Position numbers and translations under genes: made by a program. Below are positions 26,119 through 32,446 of a DNA stretch of 61,038 nt, one piece after another. The stretch is from an uncultured Bacilli bacterium. Lineage in GTDB: Bacteria > Bacillota_I > Bacilli_A > RF39 > UBA660. Position 1 is the stretch's first letter, and every line of letters starts with the position of its first letter. Location of the stretch: assembly GCA_934101865.1 (NCBI GenBank), contig CAKOSA010000004.1:1-61038 (forward strand). The letters run 5' to 3'. The notes beneath the pieces were generated by a model, which searched no databases, was not told the origin of the DNA, and worked only from the letters and a program-made list of their open reading frames with translations.

Positions 26119-26733
26119 TTATATAATTGATTTTCTATTATAGTCTGTTATATCACTGCCTAATTTTTCGTAGAGTTCTTTTACGGTTAATTTCTTTGTT
26201 TGGATTTGTTCTAGTTCATCGTTAGTTATTCCGACAAATTCTATAAACTCTACTTTTCCGTTTGGAGTATCTATTTGGCCAAATTGCTTGTCGGGAATGG
26301 TTATTAGGGAATTTATTAGTGATTTTTTACTACAATCTATTCCGTCTGTTTTTCCTGTGTACATATATTCATAAGGTAGGAATATTTCTCCTTGTTTGAA
26401 TGTTGCACGGGCTAGGGTTTGTAGTAAAACACATATATTTTCTAGTTCTTCTGTTTCGTCTTCGTAGTTGTCTTTTTTTAATTTTAGGGTAAATTCCATT
26501 CCATAACCGCTTAATTCTTTATTTTTTGATACTTTTTCATATAGTTCTGATAATCCATAGGTTACAAAGTGCCAATAATCTCCTCCATCATAGATGCTTA
26601 TTCCGTCTAATGGATCATTTCCGCCAAGGGCCCAACTTATTATGGTTCCGTAGTGTTTGGGTTTTAATTGGTTTGGATATATTTCGTGGCATCTTTTTTC
26701 TATGGCATCCCAACCTGATGTGTTCTCTTTCAT
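26119..26733 (-). CDS. Suppressor-of-fused (SUFU) domain protein
   Basis: A 204-residue protein whose N-terminal half shows the bacterial SUFU pattern. It reads GWDAIEKRCHEIYP, HYGTIISWALGG, DPLDGISIYDGGDYWHFVTYGLSELYEK and GYGMEFTLKL. Bacterial members are common in Bacillota, often near toxin-immunity genes, with unclear function. The SD GGAGG is 4 nt from the ATG. The prophage's left repeat begins 17 bp upstream of the start, so the natural promoter must lie within or beyond that repeat. Confidence 0.8.
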   Translation of the reverse strand: MKENTSGWDAIEKRCHEIYPNQLKPKHYGTIISWALGGNDPLDGISIYDGGDYWHFVTYGLSELYEKVSKNKELSGYGMEFTLKLKKDNYEDETEELENICVLLQTLARATFKQGEIFLPYEYMYTGKTDGIDCSKKSLINSLITIPDKQFGQIDTPNGKVEFIEFVGITNDELEQIQTKKLTVKELYEKLGSDITDYNRKSII

Positions 26734-26749
26734 AAATCCTCCTTAAAAG

Positions 26750-26839
26750 TGTACCTAATTTGTACCTAAACGTATTTTTTATTTTGAAAACCCCCGTAAA
26801 ATGGGGCTTTATTTTCTCGATGGTGGAGCCGAGGGGAAT
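26750..26839. repeat. attL: 90-bp direct repeat
   Basis: Identical over 90 bp to 60891-60980. It contains, on the minus strand, the last 18 nt of tmRNA including CCA (26822-26839), the tmRNA terminator, and a pair of TTTGTACCTAA motifs. Past 26839 the sequence diverges into phage DNA, whereas the right copy continues into tmRNA. Confidence 0.92.
26787..26810 (-). terminator. tmRNA-type terminator copy in attL
   Basis: On the minus strand, GCCCC-ATTTTAC-GGGG then TTTT. It is identical to the copy at 60928-60951. Confidence 0.7.
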
Positions 26840-26942
26840 AAAATTACAATCTTTTAAAATCCCTAAAACCTTTAAAAACGGTGGTTTATCTTTTACAATA
26901 ATTGCTCCATCTGTATACTATTATACACCATTTTTGATTATT

Positions 26943-26963
26943 TGTACCTAATTTGTACCTAAA
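26943..26963. repeat. Candidate integrase arm-type sites
   Basis: A tandem of two TGTACCTAA-containing half-repeats, identical over 21 bp to 26750-26770 and 60891-60911. It lies just past the integrase stop. Paired direct repeats flanking the core are typical of arm-type sites for tyrosine integrases. The 26840-26942 stretch between holds no gene. Confidence 0.5.
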
Positions 26964-26968
26964 ATTTA

Positions 26969-28066
26969 TCATTTTTCTATTAGTTTTATTATGTTGTTTA
27001 ATTTTGATTTATATAAGTGTGCGTACCTATTTAGTGTCATACTCACATCTGCGTGACCTAGATACTTTGCAACTAGTACTGGATCCGCATTTTTTGATAT
27101 TAATAAGCTAGCACAACTATGTCTAAAATCGTGTATTCTAATCTGTTTTACCCCTGCTTTTTTACAATATGCGTTTTTATGTTTTTGGATTGTTGTTTCA
27201 GGAGTAGGGTATATTCCTCCAAAAACGAACCAATCATTATTAAACCCGTCTAGGGTATTATATGTATTATATAATGTAGCAAGTTCGTTTTTGACTTTTT
27301 CTGTTATTGGTATAATCCTGTAACTTGATTTTGTTTTTGGAGGAAATAGAGTATATTTTTCTCCTTTTAACTTAGTTGTTAATGTTTTGTTTATATAAAT
27401 TGTTTTATTATCAAGGTCTATATCATTCCAAGTAAGTGCCATTAATTCTCCTTGACGTAAACCACAGTAAAATAATACTGTAAACAATGTTCTCCATAAT
27501 TGTTCATCAATAACCTCTAAAAATTTGTTGAATTCTTCCAATGTAAAGAATAGCATTTCTTTTTTCTTTTCGTTTTTGTCAACAAACTTTCCCTCAATTG
27601 CAATTACATTTGTAGTTACATTATAGTGCGTTTCGGCATATCTAACTATTTCACACAGTAATTTATATATTTTATTTTTGTAAGAACAACATAGGTCCTT
27701 ATTATTCATTTCTGTTTTCCATTTTTTAAATTGTTTTAGAGTTAATTTATTTATCTGTATTTTTCCAAGAGTATTTTCAATATGTTTGTAATAATTATTT
27801 ATCTTTTTTAATGTAGTTATCCTTAATTCTTCTTCTTTTTTTAGATATAGTTCTTTATACGCATAATTAAAGGTAATCTTTTGATTACAGACATTTTCTC
27901 CAATTGACAGTAGGAAACGTGCCTCTTCCTTAGTTGCTTCTTCCTTTGTTAAATACTTCTTACTTTTCTTTTGTTTTTTGTTTCCTTCTAGGTCACTATA
28001 ACAACATTTAAAGTACCATATCTTATTTGTTTTGGTTTTTTCTGCTTTTGATTTGTAAACTGGCAT
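26969..28066 (-). CDS. int: Phage tyrosine integrase
   Basis: Start placed at the ATG of MPVYKSK, giving 365 residues (a GTG three codons upstream sits too close to the SD GGAAAGGAA). An AP2-like N-terminal arm-binding domain is followed by a SAM-like core-binding domain (about 65-155) and a catalytic domain. Catalytic residues are R204 (CGLRQGE), K246, H312 and R315 (HDFRH), H338 (YLGHAD) and Y348 (NRYAH). It catalyses integration into and excision from the tmRNA site. It lies immediately inside attL, reading toward it. Confidence 0.95.
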   Translation of the reverse strand: MPVYKSKAEKTKTNKIWYFKCCYSDLEGNKKQKKSKKYLTKEEATKEEARFLLSIGENVCNQKITFNYAYKELYLKKEEELRITTLKKINNYYKHIENTLGKIQINKLTLKQFKKWKTEMNNKDLCCSYKNKIYKLLCEIVRYAETHYNVTTNVIAIEGKFVDKNEKKKEMLFFTLEEFNKFLEVIDEQLWRTLFTVLFYCGLRQGELMALTWNDIDLDNKTIYINKTLTTKLKGEKYTLFPPKTKSSYRIIPITEKVKNELATLYNTYNTLDGFNNDWFVFGGIYPTPETTIQKHKNAYCKKAGVKQIRIHDFRHSCASLLISKNADPVLVAKYLGHADVSMTLNRYAHLYKSKLNNIIKLIEK

Positions 28067-28093
28067 AAAAATCACATTTCCTTTCCATTATTA

Positions 28094-28137
28094 TTGCGTA
28101 ATGATGATTTCTATGCTATAATTATATTGCATAGAAA
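28094..28137 (+). promoter_or_regulatory. Promoter with operator between int and the DUF3800 locus
   Basis: TTGCGT (28094-28099), 17 bp, TATAAT (28117-28122). The -10 is enclosed by a perfect 9-bp inverted repeat TTTCTATGC (28108-28116) and GCATAGAAA (28129-28137), a likely repressor or integrase-control operator. Confidence 0.6.
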
Positions 28138-28205
28138 AATTCATCGTGCTTGATTTATTTTTTTGTGTATTTGGTTCAACCTATTGCAGTAGGTTGGGCT
28201 TTTTA
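28129..28205 (+). ncRNA. Candidate ~75-nt small RNA
   Basis: Transcription from the 28094 promoter would give a short RNA ending at CAACCTA/TAGGTTG (28177-28183/28190-28196) plus a T run. No frame with a ribosome site is visible within it. It reads away from int. Confidence 0.4.
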
Positions 28206-28238
28206 TGTATTTTTTTTTATTTTTTTCATATACTATAA

Positions 28239-28267
28239 TTGACAAATGATATATTTTATGATATTAT
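28239..28267 (+). promoter_or_regulatory. Consensus sigma-A promoter for the structured RNA
   Basis: A perfect TTGACA, 17 bp, TATTAT. The predicted start is near 28274. Confidence 0.75.
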
Positions 28268-28273
28268 TTAGTC

Positions 28274-28373
28274 AGTGAGTGAGTAGTTCGCTGAATTGCT
28301 GAAGGGTATATTAATATATACCAGCAGGCTTGCCCTGTGGGTTCCTTCAGGCAGGGGAAAGCTCACTTTTTTT
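28274..28373 (+). ncRNA. Structured RNA converging on the DUF3800 gene
   Basis: An RNA of about 100 nt with a closing stem GTGAG/CTCAC and a T7 run. Inside are CTGAAGG/CCTTCAG, the perfect hairpin GGTATATTAATATATACC, and CAGG/CCTG. CAGGG near the 3' side can also pair with the CCCTG loop, suggesting a pseudoknot. Several structured RNA motif classes named DUF3800-I and so on are known to lie next to DUF3800 genes. Placement here fits that association, but I cannot assign a class. Confidence 0.65.
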
Positions 28374-29100
28374 GTTTTGTAATAAAATTTATTAAGTTGT
28401 GCAATTCTTTTGCTTTACTCTTGTCAGGAACAAGTTTTAATCCATAACTCAAATAATTGTTATATCTACGATATATTTTATTTTTTTTGATAAATACATA
28501 ATTAAAATGAGTATTATCGTTATATTTTAATGCTTGAAATAATGCACTACAACAACAATCTGCTAATTGTAATAATCTTTTTCTTTCGTTTTGCATAATT
28601 TTAATTGACTTTATTCTGTTTACTTCTATATTGAATTTTTTATGATTGTTACTATTTAAGTAATCGCTTAGTTTTTTTTTCGATAAATTTCCTCTCGAAC
28701 TAATATTTATGTTTGCAATTCCGTTCTTTTCATTCATATACCAGCATATTCTTTCATAAAGATATCCACTGAAAAAGTTATATATGTTATTTGAAGGTAT
28801 AAACTTTATGCTTTTTGTATCTACTATTACATTGATAATTATTATATCTGAACTACGCACTATTTTCATTATCGTTTCTTTATTTGAAAAACCTTTTAAT
28901 AATTTCCAATGTAATTGACTTTTTTTATTCATTCCTAAGTTTTCTTTTATAATATCAACTTTTTTTGCTATCTCCAAGTCATTTTCTTTATCTACTATAA
29001 GAGCAGTTAATATAAAGTATTTTGAACCTTTATTTATTCCTTCATCCCCAGCTTCATCAATGTAAACATTGTATTCTTTGTTTTTTAATGCAGTATTCAT
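28363..29100 (-). CDS. DUF3800 domain protein
   Basis: Start set at the ATG behind GGAAGGG, giving 245 residues. It begins YNVYIDEAGDEG (the conserved DEAG/DESG acidic motif), followed by KYFILTALIVD, QLHWKLLKG, and a C-terminal LLQLADCCCSALFQAL with a conserved Asp. These are hallmarks of DUF3800, an RNase H-like fold often found on phages and defence-rich regions; its activity is unproven. The stop codon overlaps the terminator of the convergent RNA. Probably a lysogenic moron. Confidence 0.8.
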   Translation of the reverse strand: MNTALKNKEYNVYIDEAGDEGINKGSKYFILTALIVDKENDLEIAKKVDIIKENLGMNKKSQLHWKLLKGFSNKETIMKIVRSSDIIIINVIVDTKSIKFIPSNNIYNFFSGYLYERICWYMNEKNGIANINISSRGNLSKKKLSDYLNSNNHKKFNIEVNRIKSIKIMQNERKRLLQLADCCCSALFQALKYNDNTHFNYVFIKKNKIYRRYNNYLSYGLKLVPDKSKAKELHNLINFITKQKK

Positions 29101-29119
29101 TCTTTTTTCCCTTCCTTTT

Positions 29120-29320
29120 TTATTTGAATAAGTCAAAAATACTGAAAGTAGTTTTTTTGTATACTTTGTTGTATAGTGATTTTTTTGGATTAGTAATTAA
29201 TCCCACTCCCTTTTTTCCATAAAAAGGATTAATACTTTTTTTGATACTTCTTTTTAGTTTTCCCGTAGTCCTCGCTTTTATGGATTTCATTGGGCTAGGT
29301 GTTCTCATTCCTATTTTCAT
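29120..29320 (-). CDS. Small basic phage protein of unknown function
   Basis: Start set at the ATG 5 nt after GGAGG, giving 66 residues. It is Lys/Arg-rich: MKIGMRTPSPMKSIKARTTG, then NPFYGKKGVGLITNPKKS and YNKVYKKTTF. Similar short basic proteins occur near the repressor or integrase of many Gram-positive phages. The function is unknown to me. It has its own promoter and probably leads the transcript that continues into DUF3800. Confidence 0.65.
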   Translation of the reverse strand: MKIGMRTPSPMKSIKARTTGKLKRSIKKSINPFYGKKGVGLITNPKKSLYNKVYKKTTFSIFDLFK

Positions 29321-29362
29321 CTTAGCCTCCATACACAATAGTGCTTGTCTGCACTTAATTCA

Positions 29363-29390
29363 ATTATAAAGCATATTTTCTCATTGTCAA
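29363..29390 (-). promoter_or_regulatory. Promoter for the 66-aa gene and DUF3800
   Basis: On the minus strand, TTGACA and TATAAT with 16-bp spacing, 43 bp upstream of the ATG. Confidence 0.7.
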
Positions 29391-29422
29391 CTTTTTTTGT
29401 AAAATAGAGTAGGGGTGGAAAG

Positions 29423-29521
29423 TTGAAGAATTTAAAAAAGTTCTATAAATATCTTAAAAAACATAACTATTATAGCAGTTTTATAAAGTTATTAATAGAA
29501 CGTAGTAAAAGCACCAAATAA
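29423..29521 (+). CDS. Possible 32-aa basic peptide
   Basis: A TTG-started frame of 32 residues (MKNLKKFYKYLKKHNYYSS, then FIKLLIERSKSTK) preceded by AGGGGTGG and ending inside a hairpin. It is Lys-rich and amphipathic. No good promoter spacing is visible, so this may be chance. It is the only coding candidate in the 29321-29598 gap, which otherwise holds the promoter and two hairpins. Confidence 0.25.
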   Translation: MKNLKKFYKYLKKHNYYSSFIKLLIERSKSTK

Positions 29522-29528
29522 GGTGCTT
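29508..29528. terminator. Hairpin AAGCACC/GGTGCTT
   Basis: A perfect 7-bp stem with an A/T-rich loop. On the minus strand it is followed by TTTTAC, on the plus strand by CAATTATT. Confidence 0.45.
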
Positions 29529-29569
29529 CAATTATTATACTTGATGTAATATTATAGAAGTATATTAAA

Positions 29570-29610
29570 GCAAAAAAATAGTTAGACAATATTACTAACT
29601 ATTTTTTTGC
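29570..29610 (-). terminator. Strong terminator overlapping the 53-aa gene end
   Basis: A 16-bp perfect inverted repeat, GCAAAAAAATAGTTAG with CTAACTATTTTTTTGC. The T-rich arm serves either strand. Confidence 0.8.
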
Positions 29611-29760
29611 TGATACTATTTTTACCTGACTTCTTCCTTTTACTACATTATCGCTCCATTTGAAAGGAGTAACATTGTTTAAGGCTTCTTTCATATTTAT
29701 TGTTGGTCGAGGCTGTGTAAAGAATCCTTTAGGAAATTTAGGGCATTCTTTCTTTTGCAT
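29599..29760 (-). CDS. Small phage protein of unknown function (lysogeny region)
   Basis: Start set at the ATG after AGGAGAGGTG, giving 53 residues: MQKKECPKFPKGFFTQPRPT, ending KIVSAKK. No family is recognised. It has a strong promoter, a strong SD and a strong terminator, so it is probably expressed in the lysogen. The position between the repressor and the DUF3800 locus suggests an accessory or superinfection-related role, which is only inference. Confidence 0.6.
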   Translation of the reverse strand: MQKKECPKFPKGFFTQPRPTINMKEALNNVTPFKWSDNVVKGRSQVKIVSAKK

Positions 29761-29826
29761 ATAAACACCTCTCCTTATATAATTATACACCAATTTCAAC
29801 AAAAAATGTATAAATGATTGTTGTAT

Positions 29827-29855
29827 ATAATATCATTTTATCATAATTTTGTCAA
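29827..29855 (-). promoter_or_regulatory. Promoter for the 53-aa gene
   Basis: On the minus strand, TTGACA, 17 bp, TATTAT. A second TATAAT with an upstream TGGTG lies closer to the gene. Confidence 0.7.
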
Positions 29856-29874
29856 CTTATTTGGAAACATTTAA

Positions 29875-30297
29875 TTAGTTTTCTATTTTATTAAGATTTT
29901 CTGTGATATTTTTTAATAATCCTTTGTCATTAAGAGCAAGTATTAATTGTACTAGTTCATCTAGAAGTTCTGCCTCCATATGGGCTATAATTTTGTATTC
30001 TATTAACTTTTTATTAAAGTAATACAATTGGTCTGCTTTTATGTAACCTTCTTTTGAATTAATTTTATCACCTGAAATATATTCTTCCTTAATGGGTAAG
30101 TTTTCTTCATATTTTAATTTTTTATTTTTATGTTCTTCATTATGAAAACTACACATCATATTTGAAACGAAGTCATATTTTAGCCCCTCAACATAATCCT
30201 CTTCATCATTAATAACTACAAATGAGTGTTTAGGTACGGAAATACCTTCTTCATTTTTAAATTCTTTTACTACTATAATATCTCCTAATTTACACAT
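29875..30297 (-). CDS. PemK/MazF-like phage protein (uncertain)
   Basis: A 140-residue soluble protein beginning MCKLGDIIVVKEFKNEEG, then HSFVVINDEED, GLKYDFVSNMMCSFHN and KADQLYYFNK. It ends with a helical tail. The beta-strand pattern GDII-FVVI-TADQLY resembles the PemK/MazF SH3-like barrel, but classical toxin residues are not evident. Similar proteins occur next to phage repressors in Clostridia. It is downstream of the CI-like gene and probably co-transcribed with it. A toxin role is not established. Confidence 0.5.
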   Translation of the reverse strand: MCKLGDIIVVKEFKNEEGISVPKHSFVVINDEEDYVEGLKYDFVSNMMCSFHNEEHKNKKLKYEENLPIKEEYISGDKINSKEGYIKADQLYYFNKKLIEYKIIAHMEAELLDELVQLILALNDKGLLKNITENLNKIEN

Positions 30298-30371
30298 ATT
30301 TATCTCACTTCCTTTACTACTTTTTATATATTAAAAAAACTGTACTAGCATATTCTTAACCAAATTATGCT

Positions 30372-30725
30372 TTATTTGTTATCTTTCAAGAATTCCTTAT
30401 TAGCGTTAACGAACTGGAACAGCTTGTCCAGTTCTTTTTCCGTTAAGTCCTCATCTTTGCTCATAAAGCCGTTTTTAATTAGGAGTGATTTAAGTGCTTC
30501 AATTTCTTTTAGTTCTTCATTATTTTTGTATGAAACATTTCCCAAAAGATAGTCGGTTGTAACATTAAAGTAGTTAGCAATTTTTGTGGTTGTTTTTAAA
30601 TCTGGCTCTGTTTCGCCACGGCACCATCTACTGACAGCCTGAGTAGTATATCCAATGTGCTTGGCTAAGTCAGTTTGATAAATTCTATTTGCTTTTAGTA
30701 GTTCATTTAATCTATCTTTAAACAT
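30372..30725 (-). CDS. CI-like XRE-family phage repressor
   Basis: Start set at the ATG 7 nt after AAAGGAG, giving 117 residues. The N-terminal helix-turn-helix FKDRLNELLKANRIYQTDLA, then GYTTQAVSRWCRGETEPDLKT and the YFNVTTDYLLG dimer-edge motif, are typical of Cro/CI XRE repressors. A short helical tail replaces a peptidase domain, so RecA-type self-cleavage is unlikely. The ImmA-like protein at 38364 or the antirepressor at 37266 could relieve repression. It is divergent from the Cro-like gene. Confidence 0.85.
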   Translation of the reverse strand: MFKDRLNELLKANRIYQTDLAKHIGYTTQAVSRWCRGETEPDLKTTTKIANYFNVTTDYLLGNVSYKNNEELKEIEALKSLLIKNGFMSKDEDLTEKELDKLFQFVNANKEFLKDNK

Positions 30726-30750
30726 AATCAAACTCCTTTCTTATATTAAC

Positions 30751-30886
30751 ATTATACAACATTTAGTTTTGAAAATAAATAAAAAATGAAAAAAATAAAC
30801 AAAAATGCAAAAAAACTGTTGACATTTTAAACAAAATGTTGTACAATCAAATTGTAATCAAAATTGATTACAGAAAAGTTGTATAA
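30751..30886. promoter_or_regulatory. CI/Cro divergent promoters and operators
   Basis: The rightward promoter is TTGACA (30819-30824), 17 bp, TACAAT (30842-30847). The leftward -10 TATAAT is the complement of 30751-30756. ATTATACAAC-type boxes lie at 30751-30760, 30838-30847 (inverted, TTGTACAA palindrome) and 30878-30886 (inverted). A fourth is at 31067-31076. The first two overlap the two -10 boxes. A separate dyad TGTAATC/GATTACA spans 30853-30872. Confidence 0.7.
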
Positions 30887-30891
30887 AAAAA

Positions 30892-30929
30892 GATATCAAG
30901 CCCCAGTCGGCAAACTTGTACTTGATATC
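30892..30929 (+). other. 9-bp hairpin in the rightward leader
   Basis: GATATCAAG (30892-30900) pairs perfectly with CTTGATATC (30921-30929), enclosing a GC-rich 20-nt loop. A second hairpin TTACCTT/AAGGTAA lies near 31045-31062. Together they mark a 220-nt untranslated leader before the Cro-like gene; no gene is visible in 30726-31112. Confidence 0.55.
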
Positions 30930-31112
30930 AAAGAAAGAATTATAAGAATAATTTTTCAATTATCTTATATAACAAACATTCCATAAACAAAATAACCAAC
31001 AAGTAACCACAACTAATGGCCTTTTGTAATTATAGATGTCTTTCTTACCTTTTGCAAGGTAATTAAATTATACAACAAATAGTTATTAAAGTCAATTGGA
31101 GGTGAGTAAAAA

Positions 31113-31328
31113 ATGGAAAAAAGAGACTGGTTAACAAAAATGCGACAAGAAAGAAAGTTAGACCAAAAATCAATGGCTGAATTAATTGGAACATCGCAAC
31201 AGTTTTACAGTTATGTAGAAAGTGGTAAAAGAAGACCAAGCCCAGAAATTGCAATCAAAATAGCAAAGGTTTTGAATTTCGACTGGACAATATTTTATAA
31301 ACCAGTTAAAAAAATTAAAATACAATAA
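31113..31328 (+). CDS. Cro-like XRE-family regulator
   Basis: A 71-residue single-domain helix-turn-helix protein: WLTKMRQERKLDQKSMAELI, then GTSQQFYSYVESGKRRPSPE and AIKIAKVLNFDW. The SD GGAGGTGAG is near-consensus. It is divergent from the CI-like gene and first in the rightward early transcript, the expected place of a Cro regulator. It would compete for the ATTATACAAC boxes. One such box lies only 37 bp before its start codon. Confidence 0.8.
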   Translation: MEKRDWLTKMRQERKLDQKSMAELIGTSQQFYSYVESGKRRPSPEIAIKIAKVLNFDWTIFYKPVKKIKIQ

Positions 31329-31433
31329 AAAAAGCCACTGCAATGGCAAATCAAGCACGAAAGGAAGAATAATGGAGAAGACTTTAAAAAGGAAAAAAGG
31401 CCTGTTTATGATTATATAGAGCAGGAAAAAGTA

Positions 31434-31658
31434 TTGAATAAGCCTTGGTTATGTACAGAGGATTTAAAAATAATATTACCACTTGGTGAAAGTGCGGTTA
31501 ATGGATTTAGAAAATCTGTATGTGATGAGATGGACAAAAACAATGAGTTTTATTTCAAAACACGACCAATACTTATACCTACTAGAAAAGTAGTAGAAAA
31601 ATTAAATATAGATGTTGCTCTTATTAGAAGAGAAGCTAGAAAGATGAGAAAGAGGTAA
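31434..31658 (+). CDS. Small phage DNA-binding-like protein
   Basis: A 74-residue frame from TTG with AGGA 8 nt upstream. The frame is open further back to 31329 without another start. KPWLCTEDLKIILPLGESAV then NGFRKSVCDEM suggests a helix-turn-helix, as in small excisionase-like or DUF3173-type proteins, and it ends in a basic RREARKMRKR tail. It lies in the early operon after the Cro-like gene. Excisionase activity is possible but unproven; the start is uncertain. Confidence 0.5.
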   Translation: MNKPWLCTEDLKIILPLGESAVNGFRKSVCDEMDKNNEFYFKTRPILIPTRKVVEKLNIDVALIRREARKMRKR

Positions 31659-31663
31659 TAGAA

Positions 31664-31900
31664 ATGAAAATAAGAATAAAGTGGAATAATGTGATATTAG
31701 CAATGTTATTTGTGGCATCTATGACTATTATAATCGGACAATTTTGTTATATATTCATTTACCCAATATTTAGTGGTCACGTAATTGGTCTTACTTGGCT
31801 AGGGATATCATTACTAACAGTAGTTAGTTATGTAGCATATACATCTTATGAGGCATTAAAAGAGAGTGCCAGCTATAAACCAAAGCACTCAAATAACTAA
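31664..31900 (+). CDS. Small two-helix membrane protein (early phage region)
   Basis: A 78-residue protein with two predicted membrane segments (about 10-32 and 40-60) and a short hydrophilic tail. The SD is GAGGTAAT. It starts 5 nt after the preceding stop. No family is recognised. Small membrane proteins in early phage operons sometimes act in superinfection exclusion, which I note only as a possibility. Confidence 0.6.
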   Translation: MKIRIKWNNVILAMLFVASMTIIIGQFCYIFIYPIFSGHVIGLTWLGISLLTVVSYVAYTSYEALKESASYKPKHSNN

Positions 31901-31956
31901 ATACTTGTCAAGTATACTACAAAAAGAGTGTTTTGTCAAATAAAGGAGGAATAGAA

Positions 31957-32130
31957 ATGGAAGAAAATAGAATAGATGAAAACAGTATAACAATAAGTGC
32001 ATCCAATGAAGAAATTAAAATGGATGATTTAGTACAATTAGCAATTAATTATTTATATGATAGATTTAAAAATATAAATTATATATCAGCTCAGGATGTT
32101 GAATTGTTTAAATTACTTTATAGGTATTAA
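31957..32130 (+). CDS. Small acidic phage protein
   Basis: Start set at the ATG after AAAGGAGGAAT, giving 57 residues: MEENRIDENSITISASNEE and a helical C-terminus with QLAINYLYDRF. It is acidic and probably soluble. No family is recognised. It is followed by a terminator that separates it from a convergent gene. Confidence 0.6.
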   Translation: MEENRIDENSITISASNEEIKMDDLVQLAINYLYDRFKNINYISAQDVELFKLLYRY

Positions 32131-32131
32131 A

Positions 32132-32162
32132 AAAGACTAGATATTGCGAGTATCTAATCTTA
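32132..32162. terminator. Bidirectional terminator
   Basis: AAGACTAGATA pairs with TATCTAATCTT (one mismatch) between convergent genes at 31957 and 32168. Confidence 0.6.
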
Positions 32163-32167
32163 TAGAA

Positions 32168-32371
32168 TTAAACACCTTGAATAGAGTTATTGCCCTTATC
32201 TATTGTTTCAGTTGCTATTTGCTTTTTGTCTAGTTCATCAATCTTGTTATAGATTTTTTCAAATGCTTCTGGTATTGCATTTAATCTATCGTAAGTATCT
32301 TTTGTTGAATTAGATACAACTGCAATGATAATATCGGCAGTAATTCTAAGCTTATCGTTATTACTAGTCAA
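32168..32371 (-). CDS. Small helical phage protein, opposite orientation
   Basis: Start set at the TTG 6 nt after GAGGTG, giving 67 residues. LRITADIIIAVVSNSTKDTYD is followed by a coiled-coil-like segment (AFEKIYNKIDELDKKQ). No family is recognised. It is the only minus-strand gene inside the rightward early operon and is bounded by a terminator. That is the layout of a separately controlled accessory gene. Confidence 0.5.
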   Translation of the reverse strand: MTSNNDKLRITADIIIAVVSNSTKDTYDRLNAIPEAFEKIYNKIDELDKKQIATETIDKGNNSIQGV

Positions 32372-32446
32372 TTTACACACCTCACTTTCTAAATTAATTA
32401 TAAGTTAGAAAATAAAAAAAGTAAATAAAAAAAGAAAGGGGACAAA

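Noticed and set aside
26119..26733. SUFU-domain gene as part of the prophage
   Set aside because: It lies outside the left 90-bp repeat. It could be a leftover of an older element, but nothing in the gene itself shows that.
31329..31433. Short frames (a 9-aa and a 15-aa peptide) between the Cro-like gene and the 31434 gene
   Set aside because: Too short, no convincing ribosome sites, and they overlap a frame that continues into the 31434 gene.
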